The translations under genes were made by a program, and so were the position numbers. A stretch of DNA of 64,000 bases from Candidatus Poribacteria bacterium. Its GTDB lineage: Bacteria > Poribacteria > WGA-4E > WGA-3G. The notes beneath the pieces were generated by a model that searched no databases, was not told the DNA's origin, and saw only the letters and a program-made list of their open reading frames with translations. This document shows, one piece after another, positions 46,099 to 55,479 of the stretch. The stretch spans positions 1-64,000 of the forward strand of contig PYJD01000018.1 in NCBI GenBank assembly GCA_003635315.1, read 5' to 3'. The first letter of the stretch is position 1, and each line of letters starts with the position of its first letter.

Positions 46099-46220
46099 TT
46101 TAATGTAGAATGAAGTTACCCAAGTTAAAACTATCGTCATTAAATGTATAATCTAATTCGATATGAAGTGCCAAAAAGTCCGATACTTTATCCTTTTGTG
46201 TTTCAAACCATTTATATAAT

Positions 46221-47081
46221 ATGAGAGAAATAAAAACAGACCTATATCTTGGTGATTGCTTAGAAATCCTTAAAGACTTTGATGCCGATTCAATTGATCT
46301 AATTGTCACCTCACCACCTTATGCCGATAGACGATCTAAAACTTATGGCGGTATAAAACCTGAAGAATATGTAAACTGGTTTATGCCTCGAGCTGAACAT
46401 TTTCTAAGAGTCCTTAAGCCATCTGGTACATTCATCCTTAATATAAAAGAGAAGGCTGTTAATGGAGAACGACACACTTACGTCATCGAACTAATTCTTG
46501 AGATGAAAAGGCAAGGATGGCTATGGACAGAGGAATTTGTCTGGCATAAAAAAAATAGTTACCCAGGGAAATGGCCAAACCGTTTCAGAGATGCATGGGA
46601 GAGATGTTTACAATTTAACAAAGACAAAAACTTCAATATGTACCAAGATGAAGTGATGGTTCCGATGGGAGATTGGGCAGAAAAGAGATTAAAAAAACTA
46701 AGTAAGACAGACCAAACACGGGACACCTCAAAGGTAGGGAGTGGTTTCGGTAAAAATGTCTCAAATTGGTTAGACCGAAAGATGGCATATCCGACGAATG
46801 TATTGCATTTAGCGACAGAAACTGGCAATCGTAATCATAGTGCCGTCTTTCCTAAGACCTTACCTGAATGGTTCATAAAGCTCTTCACAAAAGAAAATGA
46901 TTGGGTATTAGATCCGTTTGCAGGTTCTGGAACAACCTGCCAGGTCGCACATAGTTTGTATAGAAATTCTGCTGGGATCGAAATCTTACCAGAGTATTAC
47001 CAAGTTGCTAAAGAGAATATCCAACCAACACAATATCTACTTTTTGAAGAGTCAGAATATGAAACTCATTACACAACATGA
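46221..47081 (+). CDS. Type II DNA methyltransferase (N4-C or N6-A)
   Basis: The 286-residue enzyme carries the catalytic motif IV as TSPPY (residues 30-34) before the AdoMet motif I (DPFAGSGTT, about residues 233-241). This order is that of beta-class amino-methyltransferases, and TSPPY is the form typical of N4-cytosine methylases. The target-recognition region lies between (about 90-220). Its 3' end overlaps the restriction gene by 23 nt, so the two form one modification-first operon. The start has no clear ribosome site, which may lower expression or reflect a leaderless-like arrangement. Recognition sequence cannot be inferred. Confidence 0.92.
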   Translation: MREIKTDLYLGDCLEILKDFDADSIDLIVTSPPYADRRSKTYGGIKPEEYVNWFMPRAEHFLRVLKPSGTFILNIKEKAVNGERHTYVIELILEMKRQGWLWTEEFVWHKKNSYPGKWPNRFRDAWERCLQFNKDKNFNMYQDEVMVPMGDWAEKRLKKLSKTDQTRDTSKVGSGFGKNVSNWLDRKMAYPTNVLHLATETGNRNHSAVFPKTLPEWFIKLFTKENDWVLDPFAGSGTTCQVAHSLYRNSAGIEILPEYYQVAKENIQPTQYLLFEESEYETHYTT

Positions 47082-47799
47082 AATTACCAAATATGTTGAA
47101 GATCACATTCAATCTTTTCATCAGAGAAGGATAGAGAGTCTTCAAAAACTGAAATTAATGGATGTGATTAAAAGAAAAAATCCTTATTTATTCAAGGCTA
47201 AAGATATAAATTGTGCTTCTGACTTTGTTAAGAAAATCCTTGATGCCAGATTATCCTCACAGGAAGAAACTATTTTTGGGGACTTTTTGGAAGGACTTGC
47301 GATATTTATCAATACGAAGGTATTTGATGGTCATAAATCTTCGGCTGAAGGAATTGACTTAGAATTTGAGAAAGACAATATCAGGTATATAGTATCAATT
47401 AAATCAGGACCCAATTGGGGTAATAGTAGTCAAATATCAAAATTGAAGGATAATTTTAGAAAAGCTAAACGGATCATAGGAACGAATCAATCGGCTATAA
47501 ATGTTGTTGCTATTAATGGGTGTTGTTATGGGAAGAGTCGTAATCATGATAAGGGAGAATACTTAAAATATTGTGGACAGACTTTCTGGGAGTTTATCTC
47601 TGGAGATTCCAATTTATATACGGAGATAATTGAACCTTTGGGACATCAAGCAAAAGAGAGAAATGAGCAATTCAAGATGGAATATGATAATGTCATAAAC
47701 AAGTTTCCAGGCGAATTTATCAGTAGATTTTGCGATAATAATGGACAAATCCTCTGGGATGAAGTCATAAAGTTTAATTCATCTGACAAAACATCATAA
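47059..47799 (+). CDS. Type II restriction endonuclease, PmeII-like
   Basis: The 246-residue protein follows the methyltransferase with a 23-nt overlap. Its sequence resembles the PmeII family as I remember it (LMDVIKRKNPYLFKAK, LSSQEETIFGDFLEGLA). A probable PD-(D/E)XK core is seen as GIDLEF followed by YIVSIKSGPNWGNSSQ, where Asp and Lys would bind metal and the NWGNSSQ loop is family-typical. ATG 47059 begins the family-like sequence; a longer frame upstream lies within the methyltransferase gene and is not plausible. Overlap with the methylase helps keep the pair together. Family naming rests on memory, nuclease nature on motif and context. Confidence 0.8.
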   Translation: MKLITQHEITKYVEDHIQSFHQRRIESLQKLKLMDVIKRKNPYLFKAKDINCASDFVKKILDARLSSQEETIFGDFLEGLAIFINTKVFDGHKSSAEGIDLEFEKDNIRYIVSIKSGPNWGNSSQISKLKDNFRKAKRIIGTNQSAINVVAINGCCYGKSRNHDKGEYLKYCGQTFWEFISGDSNLYTEIIEPLGHQAKERNEQFKMEYDNVINKFPGEFISRFCDNNGQILWDEVIKFNSSDKTS

Positions 47800-48045
47800 T
47801 ATATACCAAGGAAATATCACTTCATTCTCCAATACACATCTATCTTCCAATTAATACCTAACTCGGTATAATAAGACAATCCACCCATCAATCTCTTTAA
47901 TGTTCAAACATTATCGCGTAAGTAGAATTACTACTTGCCAATATATCCTGTTACACATCAATTTTAGCTATTAAAATTCTGGACAGAGGACGATTGCTAT
48001 GATATGTTAATCACAAATTCTCAATATCTTTGTAGAGGAGAAACT

Positions 48046-49602
48046 ATGGCAAACGAAGACTTTACCTCCAAAGTTCCACATTATACATACTCAGATACAC
48101 TTGAAGAACAAGAAAAAGAATTAGCATCAAACCCCTTATTACAACGGATGAATGACGCACGGAAAGCTTTTGAAGGTGATCCACATCGTCCGATTTACCA
48201 CTATATCAATCCAGAAGCGATGTTAAATGATCCAAATGGACTCTGTTTCTGGCAGGGACGGTGGCACCTATTCTATCAAGCATATCCACCTGAGGATACA
48301 CGTCAACACTGGGGACACGCAATTAGTGACGACTTAATCCACTGGCGTGATCTGCCTTATGCAATCTATCCCAATCCTGAACGTTGCTGTTTTTCGGGTT
48401 CAACTTATGTTGAAGAAGATCGTGTAATAGCGATGTACCACGGAACTGTTGTTGGGAACATGGTAGCCGTTTCAAGTGACCCCCTTCTACTCAATTGGGA
48501 AAAGGTATCCGGACAAGCTGTCATTCCATCAAGACACGCGGATGGTACAACACCTGTGTATAGGGTATTTGATCCATGTATTTGGAAAAAAGAGGACATG
48601 TACTATTCTTTATCAGGTGGAACACTTCCGAATGGACCGGGTAGGAAACCTGTACGTGCTAATTTCCTACTGAGATCAGCAGATTTAGCAAACTGGGTAT
48701 ACCTGCATCCCTTCGTTGAGGATGATCAATTTACATTGGTTGGTGATGATGGAGCATGTCCATATTTCTGGCCAATTGGTGATCGACACATTCTACTCTT
48801 CTTCAGCCATATGAGTGGTGGACAATATCTACTTGGGGATTACGTTAAAGCTCGGGACAAGTTCGTTGTCACAGGAGGTGCAAAAAACAACTTTGGTGCT
48901 GCTTCTCCAGCTGGAGTCCACGCGCCTTCCGCAACACCTGATGGTAATGGTGGTGTTCTCGTTATTTACAACATGAACCCAGCAAAACCGACTAAGGGTT
49001 GGAACCAGATAATGACCTTACCACGTCGTTTAACACTCCTCTCAAGGGATGATTTAGGTGTAGAACCAGCAGGAGATATTGAATCGTTGCGTTATGATCA
49101 TCAGCATGTAGATACAACCACATTACCTGCCAATGAGGAGGTTGTTCTTGATGGTATAAACGGAAATGCAATGGAACTTGATCTTGAAATTGATGTAAAA
49201 GGTGCACCTATGGTTGAACTTAATGTGCTCCGTTCTCCCAACAAAGAGGAATATACCAGAATTGCATTCTTCAGAGAACGCGGTATGAACAACCACAATT
49301 CTGAGAGAAATGTTCGTGAAAGCTTACTGACCATTGATTCCTCGTATTCGTCCATTGCTCCAGATGTACGTTCACGTGCCCCGGAAACGGGTGGTTTATC
49401 TATTTTAGGTGATGAAACACTAAAATTACGCGTCTTTGTTGACAAAAGTGTTGTAGAAGTATTCGCCAATGGTCGTCAATGTGTCGCAATGCGTGTGTAT
49501 CCTGATAGAGGAGATAGTGTTGGTGTCTCTCTTCGTTCACAAGGTCAGGAGAGTCAGCTTGTATCGTTGGATGCTTGGCAAATGCAGAATATTTATGTGT
49601 AA
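48046..49602 (+). CDS. GH32-like glycoside hydrolase (clan GH-J), altered active site
   Basis: The 518-residue protein has the five-bladed propeller N-terminus of GH32 with nucleophile motif LNDPNG (HYINPEAMLNDPNGLCFW), the WGHAISDDLIHW strand, and a C-terminal beta-sandwich (LRVFVDKSVVEVFANGRQ). Two other GH32 signatures are changed: the RDP motif reads FDP (VFDPCIW), and the ECPD acid/base motif reads GACPYF, with Ala for the catalytic Glu. It may therefore hydrolyse a different bond, use another acid, or only bind. No signal peptide is visible. GAGGAG 6 nt before ATG 48046 decides the start against an upstream in-frame ATG. Confidence 0.8.
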   Translation: MANEDFTSKVPHYTYSDTLEEQEKELASNPLLQRMNDARKAFEGDPHRPIYHYINPEAMLNDPNGLCFWQGRWHLFYQAYPPEDTRQHWGHAISDDLIHWRDLPYAIYPNPERCCFSGSTYVEEDRVIAMYHGTVVGNMVAVSSDPLLLNWEKVSGQAVIPSRHADGTTPVYRVFDPCIWKKEDMYYSLSGGTLPNGPGRKPVRANFLLRSADLANWVYLHPFVEDDQFTLVGDDGACPYFWPIGDRHILLFFSHMSGGQYLLGDYVKARDKFVVTGGAKNNFGAASPAGVHAPSATPDGNGGVLVIYNMNPAKPTKGWNQIMTLPRRLTLLSRDDLGVEPAGDIESLRYDHQHVDTTTLPANEEVVLDGINGNAMELDLEIDVKGAPMVELNVLRSPNKEEYTRIAFFRERGMNNHNSERNVRESLLTIDSSYSSIAPDVRSRAPETGGLSILGDETLKLRVFVDKSVVEVFANGRQCVAMRVYPDRGDSVGVSLRSQGQESQLVSLDAWQMQNIYV

Positions 49603-49911
49603 TCATACATTATATAAACAGAAATATGAGACTACTATTGGCTGATATTATGTTTCAATTTTGTTTATAGCGATATGCCTAATTGACATTTGTCCGAATT
49701 GTTACACTTAAATAGTATCTTCAACCATGCATATTGACAAATTGTTTCACTTTGTTCTCCTGTTTGGTTTTGTTGTACGTGTTTATCCATTCCAATATGA
49801 TCGCATTGGTATTACCTTTATTAAAGAAGATGTGCAATGGACTACGATGAATGTTTACTGAGATATTCTTTCTGGGTAGAATTAATTACTCATGGAGATG
49901 AATAGTTAGAG
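49603..49911. other. Noncoding gap between GH32-like and Nudix genes
   Basis: A 309-bp AT-rich stretch. Two TTGACA boxes (49683-49688 and about 49734-49739) lack good -10 partners. I see no gene, terminator or repeat here. Confidence 0.5.
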
Positions 49912-50547
49912 ATGAATCTACCTTTTGAAAAAGTCTCTTCCTTTATAACACAAAAAAGGAATGATATAGTTTCTCTACTTGTATTCAGACACCCCACTGC
50001 AGGCATCCAAATCCCCGCAGGAAGCGTGGAACCCGGTGAAAACATTGAGACTACGGCAATTCGAGAAACCTATGAAGAAACAGGACTACAACATGTAAAG
50101 ATTGAAGCGTATCTTGGTTATATGGAGAATGAACTGGACGCACATCAGCGGATAATTACAAATACTACAAGCGTCTATATACAACCAGATTTAAATGCAG
50201 TACCTTACAAGGAAAAACTCACAAGAGGACTCACTGCAGATTATCGTTCTACCGACAAAGACTTTACACACGTTAGATATATTGAATATGAGTTTGACGA
50301 ACATTTCAAACCTAAATGCATCGACTATATCATTGACGGATGGGTACCGAATGAAAATATAAGTGCTCAGAAAAGGCGACATTTTTTCCATTTATCCACA
50401 GATGAGAAAACTGCGGATGCTTGGGAATTGAAAAGTGATAGAGATTATATCTTTAAGCCTTACTGGACACCACTTTCACCGAAACCTGATCTAATACCGC
50501 CACAAGACAAATGGCTGGATTTTGTTTATGAGAAATTACTTGAATAA
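49912..50547 (+). CDS. Nudix hydrolase
   Basis: The 211-residue protein has a full Nudix box, GSVEPGENIETTAIRETYEE then TGL (residues about 37-59), fitting Gx5Ex7REUxEExGU, which binds Mg for cleaving nucleoside-diphosphate-linked compounds. The extra 80 residues after the Nudix fold (HFFHLSTDEKTADAWELK) are unfamiliar. The substrate is not predictable. It lies 36 nt upstream of the Gfo/Idh/MocA gene and may share its message. No strong ribosome site is seen. Confidence 0.88.
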   Translation: MNLPFEKVSSFITQKRNDIVSLLVFRHPTAGIQIPAGSVEPGENIETTAIRETYEETGLQHVKIEAYLGYMENELDAHQRIITNTTSVYIQPDLNAVPYKEKLTRGLTADYRSTDKDFTHVRYIEYEFDEHFKPKCIDYIIDGWVPNENISAQKRRHFFHLSTDEKTADAWELKSDRDYIFKPYWTPLSPKPDLIPPQDKWLDFVYEKLLE

Positions 50548-50583
50548 TAACTGGGGTTATAGCATCTTACGAAGGAGATAAAC

Positions 50584-51687
50584 ATGTCAACATATCGTGC
50601 AGGTGTAATCGGTTTAGGACGGATGGGAAGTACTTTTGATGATGAAATCACACAAGGTGGGTCGCTATTTCTACCTTATTGTCACGGTCCAAGTTATGCA
50701 GCCTCACCCAAAACGGAATTGGTAGCTGGTGCTGATTTACATGAGGAGCAGGCATCCATTTTCGGTGAACGTTGGGGACTTGATTCCGATCATATCTATA
50801 GTGATTACCGCGAGATGTTAGAGAATGAGAATCTTGACCTTGTCAGTGTTTGTACAACAGCAAGGGTGCGGTCAACAATTGTGCAAAACATCGCCCGTGC
50901 TGGTGTCAAAGGAATTTGGGCAGAAAAGCCGATCTCGCTCAGTCTTGCTGAAGCGGATGAGATGGTGAAAGTTTGTAAAGAGAATGGGACCGTATTAGCC
51001 ATTAATTGTGCACGTCGTTGGAATCCTTTCTTTAGTGAAGCACGAAAACTCATAGATGAAGATGAAATAGGCAATGTATTGCAAGTTACGGTATATGCAC
51101 AATGCGGATTATCTCATAACGGGAGTCATGCAATTGATATCCTCCGATATATGGCAGGTGGAAATGTGGAGTGGGTTTTCGGTGAAATGCAATCCGATGA
51201 AGCTGCTGAAGGTGAAAGTGATTTGATGGGTAATGGTTATCTTGTTTTTGATAACGGTGTTCGAGGTTATCTTCGAAGCACAGCATGTGGCGTAGCATCG
51301 TGGGAGGTGGATGTTATCGGTACATCTGGACGTATACGATCCATCAATAACGCAGAAAAGTTTGAGTTGATACGATCTGTTCCAGGGGGTAGACGAGGAC
51401 GTGGTGTGCCTGCAACCTGTCCATTTCCTTATCCTGTACGCATGCAAGGTATGGGTTTGACGATTGTTGATGATATAATTAATTCCATAGAAAATGGTGG
51501 TTCACCAAAATGTTCTGGTGATGACGGTTTGGAAGCATTAGAGGTTGCAATTGCTTTAAGAGAATCGCATCGACGTGGTGGTGTAAGGGTGAACTTACCG
51601 ATCAAAGATCGGAGTCAACGTATATTATCCTCAGAAATTCATGGTGATGATACACCTGCCCGTGTAAGACGCATGCGGTCTGGTTAA
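50584..51687 (+). CDS. Gfo/Idh/MocA-family oxidoreductase
   Basis: The 367-residue NAD(P)-dependent enzyme starts with a Rossmann fold (GVIGLGRMGSTFDDE) and has the family EKP motif (WAEKPISLSLAEAD, about residue 117), whose Lys supports catalysis on sugars or inositols. The C-terminal beta-sheet substrate domain includes SHNGSHAIDILRYMAGG. AAGGAGAT is an excellent ribosome site. The real substrate is unknown; such genes are abundant in polysaccharide-using bacteria and fit the glycosidase and sulfatase neighbours. A hairpin 30 bp downstream may end the transcript. Confidence 0.92.
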   Translation: MSTYRAGVIGLGRMGSTFDDEITQGGSLFLPYCHGPSYAASPKTELVAGADLHEEQASIFGERWGLDSDHIYSDYREMLENENLDLVSVCTTARVRSTIVQNIARAGVKGIWAEKPISLSLAEADEMVKVCKENGTVLAINCARRWNPFFSEARKLIDEDEIGNVLQVTVYAQCGLSHNGSHAIDILRYMAGGNVEWVFGEMQSDEAAEGESDLMGNGYLVFDNGVRGYLRSTACGVASWEVDVIGTSGRIRSINNAEKFELIRSVPGGRRGRGVPATCPFPYPVRMQGMGLTIVDDIINSIENGGSPKCSGDDGLEALEVAIALRESHRRGGVRVNLPIKDRSQRILSSEIHGDDTPARVRRMRSG

Positions 51688-51716
51688 AAAAATAAATTTG
51701 ATGACGCTAACAAACT

Positions 51717-51748
51717 AATACCAATTCTATATACATAGAATTGGTATT
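51717..51748. terminator. Perfect 14-bp stem-loop after oxidoreductase gene
   Basis: AATACCAATTCTAT (51717-51730) pairs with ATAGAATTGGTATT (51735-51748) around ATAC. It lacks a strong T tract, so it may be a weak terminator or an RNA-stabilising hairpin. Confidence 0.55.
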
Positions 51749-51779
51749 ACATACTTAACACAAAATATGGAGAATACAA

Positions 51780-52358
51780 ATGATATCTAAAAAATATATA
51801 CAAAATAAAAAGACATATCAACTTTCAAGAAAGATTCTAACATTATTAGGACTAATCCTCTTGTCTATATCTACTCTTAGTTGCGGTAACCTTTTCATAA
51901 GCGAGACAAAATATGTTGCACCAGAATTACCTGAATCAGAAGTCGCCACAATCCAAATTGATACAGAGGGAAATTGGATTCAGAGGACAAATATAATCGT
52001 ATTGCGAATAAACGGAAAGGTTGCATTGCGTAAAGAGATTGGTGAGAACAAAAATATTAAGATTGACGATATTCCAGTTGTACCCGGTAAGCATAACATG
52101 TCTATATTAGCTATAACGGAATCTTATGGAGAAAATAAACCGCATGATCGTCAGTCTATGTATAAGTTTACTGCGGAATTACAGCCTAATAGAACTTACC
52201 TATTAAAGGGAGAGTATAATTATAAGTCAGAAGAGGATTATTCATTTGAATTAATCAACACTGCAAATGATAAGGTCGTTAGCAAATCAAAATTGTTCGG
52301 TAAATCAGTCTTTAAAGTTCAAAAAGAGAAGGACTTCTCCGTAGAATCTGAGTTTTAG
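51780..52358 (+). CDS. Small lipoprotein of unknown function
   Basis: The 192-residue protein has a basic N-terminus (MISKKYIQNKKTYQLSRK) and a hydrophobic core ending in the lipobox STLSC, so it is likely a lipid-anchored envelope protein after cleavage at Cys35. The mature part is predicted beta-rich (TIQIDTEGNWIQRTNIIVLR, FTAELQPNRTYLLKGEY), similar in style to PEGA-like or transthyretin-like small folds, but I recognise no family. GGAG precedes the ATG. It stands alone between a stem-loop and a converging sulfatase gene. Confidence 0.75.
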   Translation: MISKKYIQNKKTYQLSRKILTLLGLILLSISTLSCGNLFISETKYVAPELPESEVATIQIDTEGNWIQRTNIIVLRINGKVALRKEIGENKNIKIDDIPVVPGKHNMSILAITESYGENKPHDRQSMYKFTAELQPNRTYLLKGEYNYKSEEDYSFELINTANDKVVSKSKLFGKSVFKVQKEKDFSVESEF

Positions 52359-52420
52359 TCGCTTTATCTAAGACAAGTTTGATAAGTTCAGAATTGCAAT
52401 TTTATATAGCAATAGTACTT

Positions 52421-53938
52421 CTATGCATAGGATGACCGTTCAACACGTTTCTCCAATGTCTCCATTTCCTCAAGGATTACACTGATTAGACCTGCTTTAT
52501 CAGCCGCATAAGCATGATTATCCCATTGGTTCACGCGTTCGGCAGGATCATTCTCTAAGTCGTAGAGTTCACCATACGGGTGACCACAATACCATGTTAA
52601 TTTACGGTTGTCTGTAACAATAGTTTTTAATCGTAAACCTTGGGGATCGTCGACACACTCAATTAGGAGTGAATCTCGTACAGAATCTTGTTCTCGGCTA
52701 AGCATAGGCATAGCATCAACACCATCTGTATCTGAAGGAATGGGTAATCCTACCGCACCAAGTATAGTAGGAACAATATCGGCATGGCTGAATAGAGCGT
52801 TTGTCCGTTGCCCAGATGGGATTCCTGCAGGGTATCGAATTATCGTAGGAACTCGAACCAACTGTTCATAGTGAAATGGTCCTTTCATCCACAAGCCGTG
52901 ATCACCTAAAAGTTCCCCATGATCGGTTGTAAATACTACCAATGTATTTTCGCTCAGTCCGTATTTATCAAGACACTCCATTATTCGTCCCATTTGTTGG
53001 TCAATGATCTTCACCATATTGTAATAGTATGCTCTTCCGAGACGCGCGTCCTCCTCAGAAACTTTACGAAAATCTGAACCGCCACCCTGTCCAGCCATAG
53101 CAAACTTCCCACGCGTTTCCAATGTGCTTAACTCTCCACATCGTGCAGCAATAAAATGGGGTGGTTTGTCATCTAATTCTCCTTCAACATAATCTGGGAG
53201 TGGTACTTCACTTGGATCAACACGATCCTCAAATTCAGTTGGTACACAGTGTGGATGATGTGGATCTTGAAAACCGACTGACAATAGGAACGGTTTTTTT
53301 GTATCGTGTTTCGCCAAGAAATCTATTGTACGATCAGCAGTCCAAACGCTGTTATGGTATTTAAGTGGTATATCCCAATCGTGTGCACCGCCACCGAATC
53401 CTGTTTTGGATAATCGTCTTGCTTTACTGTAACTTTGAAAGGTTTCATTGGAAACCTGGGTTTTAACCCATTCCCCATAATGTCCTGCGATACCGTATGT
53501 TGCATGACCGAGTGCAAGTTCTACTGTTTCAAATCCGTAATAAGGTCCACAAAACTCAGGGTATCGGTTATTGTTATCATTTCTTGTTTCAATTGATTGT
53601 TCAGGGGATGCGCCAAACGGTTGGAAGTGCGCTTTACCTATATAGTGTGTACGATAACCGACATCCGCAAGTCGATGTGAGATCATCGGTTCATCATCAG
53701 GAACGTTCATACCGACATTCCATGCCCCGTGCCGACTAACATATTTACCAGTAAAAATGGATGCACGGGCAGGTGTACAAACAGGATTCGTACAATAAGC
53801 ACGTTCTAAACATACACCTTCAACGGCTAATTGATCAAGATGTGGTGTATCTGTAAAAGTAGAACCGTAGCAACTAAGGGTATCTGTACGTTGTTGGTCT
53901 GTCGTGATGATAAGTATATTCGGATGTTGTGTTTTCAT
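52421..53938 (-). CDS. Type I sulfatase (formylglycine-dependent)
   Basis: The 505-residue enzyme has the sulfatase start PNILIITTDQQRTDTLSCYG with the Asp pair for calcium and the maturation motif CTPAR (NPVCTPARASIFTGKY). It also has HYIGKAHF, GFQDPHHPHC and TTDHGELLGDHGLWMKGPF. It belongs to the same superfamily as the enzyme at 42413-43693 but to a different subgroup, closer to choline-sulfatase or iduronate-sulfatase-like proteins. No signal peptide is visible. Activity needs an FGE or anaerobic maturase not found among intact genes here. No convincing ribosome site precedes the ATG. Confidence 0.93.
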   Translation of the reverse strand: MKTQHPNILIITTDQQRTDTLSCYGSTFTDTPHLDQLAVEGVCLERAYCTNPVCTPARASIFTGKYVSRHGAWNVGMNVPDDEPMISHRLADVGYRTHYIGKAHFQPFGASPEQSIETRNDNNNRYPEFCGPYYGFETVELALGHATYGIAGHYGEWVKTQVSNETFQSYSKARRLSKTGFGGGAHDWDIPLKYHNSVWTADRTIDFLAKHDTKKPFLLSVGFQDPHHPHCVPTEFEDRVDPSEVPLPDYVEGELDDKPPHFIAARCGELSTLETRGKFAMAGQGGGSDFRKVSEEDARLGRAYYYNMVKIIDQQMGRIMECLDKYGLSENTLVVFTTDHGELLGDHGLWMKGPFHYEQLVRVPTIIRYPAGIPSGQRTNALFSHADIVPTILGAVGLPIPSDTDGVDAMPMLSREQDSVRDSLLIECVDDPQGLRLKTIVTDNRKLTWYCGHPYGELYDLENDPAERVNQWDNHAYAADKAGLISVILEEMETLEKRVERSSYA

Positions 53939-53968
53939 AGATTGATCGTTAGTTAAACAGAGAAATTG

Positions 53969-54568
53969 TTAGTTTGATTGAATTGCTTTGAAAACTGAAT
54001 CCATAGCACCGAATAGAACTGGAATATTGTCCAAACTAAAATTCGTTCTATTACGAGTAAAGGTGTCTCCAACAAGTCTACCAAATTGCCACAAGATTCC
54101 ATCTGTAACAATTCCATGAATTGGAAAGCTTGTATCGTCATTTATTTTTTGTGCGGCAACCAATTCAGCCAGACATTGTCCCCATCCCTGTTCAAAGTCA
54201 TTCTTTTTTGCTTCAACTAACATTATCAAAGGCATTCCAACAACTGTTATACCCAATTCAGACTTTGTAGCAATAAGATAATCTGGTGTACCATTCAATG
54301 TATCATCATAAGTGATAGACTTCTTTACCCAAAGTCCAAAGTCATCGGCATAATCTTTGTATATCTCTTTTATAGTAGGAAAAATAACCACTTCACATCG
54401 TGAACCTTCAGATGTAAAAAAGTCTATATGTTTCTGACTAAATTCAAGTTCATTTAGAAATTGTTCTGAAGGATATTTTGGCTTAACATTGAAAAAGTCA
54501 TTATACGAGTATTTGATGTTGAATTTTTCTTGAACTTCAGAAATTGCATTGAAATCACTGAATGCCAT
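53969..54568 (-). CDS. PD-(D/E)XK nuclease-like protein
   Basis: The 199-residue protein contains GTPDYLIA and, 20 residues later, LIMLVEAKKNDFEQGWGQCL, an arrangement typical of the PD-(D/E)XK fold (Asp, then Glu-x-Lys, then a Gln helix; AELVAAQKIN follows). Relatives are widespread as stand-alone proteins of unknown role, often in cyanobacteria and mobile regions. It may be a nuclease or an inactive DNA-binding relative. GAGGG lies 9 nt before the ATG. It lies between a sulfatase and a sugar isomerase with which it has no evident functional link, suggesting recent acquisition. Confidence 0.72.
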   Translation of the reverse strand: MAFSDFNAISEVQEKFNIKYSYNDFFNVKPKYPSEQFLNELEFSQKHIDFFTSEGSRCEVVIFPTIKEIYKDYADDFGLWVKKSITYDDTLNGTPDYLIATKSELGITVVGMPLIMLVEAKKNDFEQGWGQCLAELVAAQKINDDTSFPIHGIVTDGILWQFGRLVGDTFTRNRTNFSLDNIPVLFGAMDSVFKAIQSN

Positions 54569-54628
54569 AGTAATACCCTCACAATTCTTGTTGACTTTTA
54601 AGGCTTATACCACGATATAGTATTACAC

Positions 54629-55450
54629 TCATCTGCGAAATTGCTTCAAATAGTCATAACTCTGTTCAGCTGCGTCTTCTGGTTCCATAATCTCACGGAA
54701 TGCCTGATGAACTGTAACATACCCATCATAATCAATAGTCTCTAAACCTTCAAACACCAGCGGAAAATCAATCCCGCCTTCATCTTGTAAACGTATAGGA
54801 TCGTGCGGAACAACACCCTGAATCCACGTTAACAGATGTGTTTTTCCTTCTGGTCTACGGATGTGATTTTGAAGATATACATTGAACAGATAGGGAGAAA
54901 ACCTTTTGAGTGTTTCGACACCATAATCCTGCGCACATAGGTCAAGGTTAGCAGGTTCATAAATAATACCAAAATTATCCCTACCAACCCGTTTTAGCAC
55001 ATCAATAGATCCATCAACAGTTTCAAACAGACTCTGTGTATGGGACTGGTGTGCGATCCGTATATTGCGTTCGGATGCTTCATCAGATGCACGTTGTGCC
55101 CAGACAATATCCTCCTCAACCTTCATGGCAATCCGAATCAGATCTGATCCAAGCAGTTCTGTCAGATCTAAATAAGGAGTGATATTACGGAGTCCATCTG
55201 GTCCTTCATCGTTATTAAGGGGGACAGGAAAATCACCTGTGATCATAGAGATTTTTAGGTTTAAGGAATCTGCTTGTTTACGTACAGCAGTTATGTCTTC
55301 TAATGGGGAGTGAATACCAACTTGAGATGCACGCATACACATTGCCTCATACCCAAGATTCGCTGCAAGTTCAGATAATTCAACAAATGTGTGTGTTGAA
55401 TCTGTTTTTGATGATGTTTCTGAAACACGAACGGATAAAGATAGTTTCAT
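54629..55450 (-). CDS. Sugar phosphate isomerase/epimerase-like TIM barrel
   Basis: The 273-residue protein belongs to the xylose-isomerase-like barrel family (AP endonuclease 2 superfamily). Segments include NLGYEAMCMRASQVGI, IAHQSHTQS with a metal-type His, GIIYEPANLDLC, and FEGLETIDYDGYVTVHQAF near the end. Members isomerise or epimerise free or phosphorylated sugars using divalent metals. Exact substrate is open. It is the last gene of the LarA-like/UbiX/UbiA run, 29 nt after UbiA, so cotranscription is likely though the functional link is unclear. GGAG precedes the ATG. Confidence 0.85.
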   Translation of the reverse strand: MKLSLSVRVSETSSKTDSTHTFVELSELAANLGYEAMCMRASQVGIHSPLEDITAVRKQADSLNLKISMITGDFPVPLNNDEGPDGLRNITPYLDLTELLGSDLIRIAMKVEEDIVWAQRASDEASERNIRIAHQSHTQSLFETVDGSIDVLKRVGRDNFGIIYEPANLDLCAQDYGVETLKRFSPYLFNVYLQNHIRRPEGKTHLLTWIQGVVPHDPIRLQDEGGIDFPLVFEGLETIDYDGYVTVHQAFREIMEPEDAAEQSYDYLKQFRR

Positions 55451-55479
55451 GATAATATCTCCAATAGAAGGTTGTTAGA

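Noticed and set aside
46100..46309. 69-codon minus-strand frame overlapping the methylase start
   Set aside because: Part of it reads protein-like (FLALHIELDYTFNDD), so it might be a gene remnant, but it overlaps a well-supported gene and a promoter and has no clear start signal.
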